Origin: Thalassospiraceae bacterium
Lineage (GTDB): Bacteria > Pseudomonadota > Alphaproteobacteria > Rhodospirillales > Magnetovibrionaceae
DNA length: 6,841 nt
NCBI GenBank assembly: GCA_030638205.1
Contig: DAOWFB010000140.1
Span: 1-6,841 of the forward strand
Direction: 5' to 3'
The notes under the pieces are model-generated. The model did not search any database. It had not been told where the DNA came from and saw only the letters and a list, made by a program, of their open reading frames with translations. Shown piece after piece: positions 5,722 to 6,841 of the stretch; position 1 is the stretch's first letter; every line of letters starts with the position of its first letter. The position numbers and the translations under genes are program-made.

Positions 5722-5730
5722 TGTGGATAA
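5722..5730 (-). promoter_or_regulatory. dnaA box: Perfect DnaA box upstream of gcrA
   Basis: The minus strand reads TTATCCACA, the consensus high-affinity DnaA box. Its centre is about 57 bp upstream of the predicted gcrA start, a normal activator position. Weaker 7-of-9 matches lie at 5744-5752 (same orientation, exactly 22 bp away, about two helical turns), 5771-5779 (opposite orientation) and 5890-5898. DnaA is known to activate gcrA in Caulobacter, which makes a functional site likely. Confidence 0.65.
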
Positions 5731-5834
5731 CTGGCTGATTTTCGGTGGAAAAAACTTATATTTGGGCAAAAAATCCACAGGCCAGATAGCTATTAAAAAG
5801 CTTTCGCGCAGGCCCTAAGCCTTGGCTATACTTG

Positions 5835-5902
5835 GATTCTCCTCAGCGGCATTAGGCTCCTTGGGATAAAACAAGGCCCTAGTCGCACCTGTGGATGGAT
5901 TC
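5835..5902. promoter_or_regulatory. Pair of GANTC sites upstream of the mutase gene
   Basis: GATTC occurs at 5835-5839 and 5898-5902, on either side of the likely promoter-to-start region of the mutase gene. GANTC is the CcrM methylation site, and GcrA acts at promoters bearing methylated copies. None falls in the gcrA promoter itself. Two sites in this span may be chance. Confidence 0.35.
5859..5876. repeat. Inverted repeat CCTTG-N8-CAAGG
   Basis: Five-base arms separated by eight bases (CCTTGGGATAAAACAAGG), about 35 bases before the mutase start codon. It could be an operator or a leader hairpin. No recognised regulator is implied. Confidence 0.3.
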
Positions 5903-5909
5903 TCAGCAA

Positions 5910-6841
5910 ATGATAAAAAAACAATCGCCTAACGGCAGCAGCATTGATGATTGGCAACTGACGGCAAATGCCGAATTAAAAAACCGCAATGTGGATGACC
6001 TTGTTTGGCACACACCCGAAGGAATTGATGTCAAACCGGTTTACAGTGCAGCCGATTTAGCAGGGCTAGAATTTGTAAACACCTTACCGGGTTTGGAACC
6101 ATTTGTTCGCGGCCCAAGGGCGACCATGTATGCAAACAGGCCGTGGACTATTCGTCAGTACGCCGGATTTTCTACCGCTGCTGAGTCTAATAAATTTTAC
6201 TTGGATAATTTGAAAGCCGGACAAAAAGGTTTGTCGGTTGCCTTCGATCTTGCCACCCACCGCGGCTACGATTCAGACCACGAACGGGTTACGGGTGATG
6301 TAGGGAAAGCAGGCGTCGCCATAGACAGCGTCGAAGACATGAAAATTTTGTTTGATGGCATCCCATTGGGTGAGATGAGCGTTTCAATGACCATGAACGG
6401 CGCGGTTCTGCCCGTGCTGGCCGCCTATATTGTAGCCGCCGAAGAACAAGGCGTGGCGCAAAGCGAGCTAACCGGAACCATCCAAAACGATATTTTAAAA
6501 GAATTCATGGTGCGCAATACTTACATTTACCCACCAGAACCATCCATGCGAATTGTTTCAGACATTATTGCCCATACCTCAAACCATATGCCGAAATATA
6601 ATTCTATTTCCATTTCCGGATACCACATGCAAGAAGCAGGTGCGACCCAAGTGCAAGAGCTTGCCTATACCTTGGCCGATGGGTTGGAATATGTGCGCGC
6701 AGCCATAAAATCCGGCCTTGATGTTGATGATTTTGCGCCACGGCTTTCATTTTTCTTTGCCATTGGCATGAACTTTTTTATGGAGGTTGCAAAACTTCGC
6801 GCCGCCAGATTGCTCTGGGCTGAATTAATGGGGGAATTTTC
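5910..6841 (+). CDS. scpA: Methylmalonyl-CoA mutase large (catalytic) subunit, 3' end outside the window
   Basis: This adenosylcobalamin enzyme interconverts (R)-methylmalonyl-CoA and succinyl-CoA, the last step in assimilating propionyl-CoA (and in the ethylmalonyl-CoA pathway where present). The 310 visible residues of about 715 cover most of the substrate-binding TIM barrel: RGPRATMYANRPWTIRQYAGF at 67-87, GLSVAFDLATHRGYDSDHERV at 107-127, GDVGKAGVAIDSVEDM at 129-144, MSVSMTMNGAVLPVLAAY at 156-173, TIQNDILKEFMVRNTYIYPP at 190-209 and SISGYHMQEAGA at 234-245. Y84, R202, Y238 and H239 appear to match the active-site Tyr89, Arg207, Tyr243 and His244 of the Propionibacterium enzyme at a constant offset of five. 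The cobalamin domain is beyond the window. ATG 5910 is chosen for a nearby GGA; in-frame ATG 5895 adds five residues but has no ribosome binding site. The gene is also called mcmA or mutB. It is divergent from gcrA. Confidence 0.95.
   Translation, partial: MIKKQSPNGSSIDDWQLTANAELKNRNVDDLVWHTPEGIDVKPVYSAADLAGLEFVNTLPGLEPFVRGPRATMYANRPWTIRQYAGFSTAAESNKFYLDNLKAGQKGLSVAFDLATHRGYDSDHERVTGDVGKAGVAIDSVEDMKILFDGIPLGEMSVSMTMNGAVLPVLAAYIVAAEEQGVAQSELTGTIQNDILKEFMVRNTYIYPPEPSMRIVSDIIAHTSNHMPKYNSISISGYHMQEAGATQVQELAYTLADGLEYVRAAIKSGLDVDDFAPRLSFFFAIGMNFFMEVAKLRAARLLWAELMGEF

Larger units (their letters stand above)
5590..5909. promoter_or_regulatory. gcrA / methylmalonyl-CoA mutase divergent control region
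   Basis: This 320-base gap has no credible gene; short open frames in it lack ribosome binding sites and family features. On the gcrA side it holds a leader with a 12-bp duplication and CtrA site, a 10-bp palindrome, a sigma-70-like promoter, and a perfect DnaA box with weaker ones beyond. On the mutase side it holds two GANTC sites and a short inverted repeat. The only promoter-like element I see for the mutase is TATACT at 5827-5832, with no convincing -35. Confidence 0.7.

Noticed and set aside
5630..5818. 62-residue plus-strand frame in the gcrA/mutase gap
   Set aside because: It has no ribosome binding site or domain and runs through the gcrA promoter and DnaA boxes.
5722..5898. DnaA-box cluster as a replication origin
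   Set aside because: Only one consensus box is present, there is no clear AT-rich unwinding element, and no typical origin-flanking genes are visible. Gene regulation explains the boxes better.

Overview
The window comes from an alphaproteobacterium. It carries gcrA, a cell-cycle regulator essentially confined to that class, together with a CtrA-type TTAA-N7-TTAA site, GANTC (CcrM-type) sites, an alphaproteobacterial-style S4 protein and GluQRS. Base composition is moderate and AT-leaning between genes. A CheY/CheR pair and a FliG-like protein suggest a motile or chemosensory cell. I cannot place it below class level with confidence.

Layout. (1) 1-1194, minus strand: the 5' two-thirds of rpsD (ribosomal protein S4), a roughly 220-base leader/promoter gap, and an HNH endonuclease gene. 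(2) 1317-2246, plus: gluQRS (glutamyl-Q tRNA(Asp) synthetase), with an in-frame 15-bp tandem repeat. (3) 2402-5130, plus: a likely signalling cluster of a single-domain CheY-like receiver, a CheR methyltransferase starting at a GTG with a clear ribosome binding site, a DHH/DHHA1 phosphoesterase, and a 151-residue protein whose C-terminal half resembles the FliG C-terminal domain but lacks its charged torque motif. (4) 5149-5589, minus: gcrA, convergent with the FliG-like gene. (5) 5590-5909: a regulatory intergenic region. (6) 5910 to the window end, plus: the N-terminal 310 residues of the methylmalonyl-CoA mutase large subunit.

The most informative regulatory piece is the gcrA upstream region. 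It has a sigma-70-like promoter, one perfect DnaA box about 20 bp upstream of the -35, three weaker DnaA-like boxes, and an exact CtrA site in the transcribed leader. This matches the circuit known from Caulobacter, where DnaA activates and CtrA represses gcrA. A pair of GANTC sites faces the divergent mutase gene.

A second theme is short tandem duplication with periods divisible by three: 15 bp x3 inside gluQRS, 12 bp x4 across the cheR stop codon, and 12 bp x2 in the gcrA leader, where it builds the CtrA site. No tRNA, rRNA, CRISPR array, insertion sequence or phage gene is visible.
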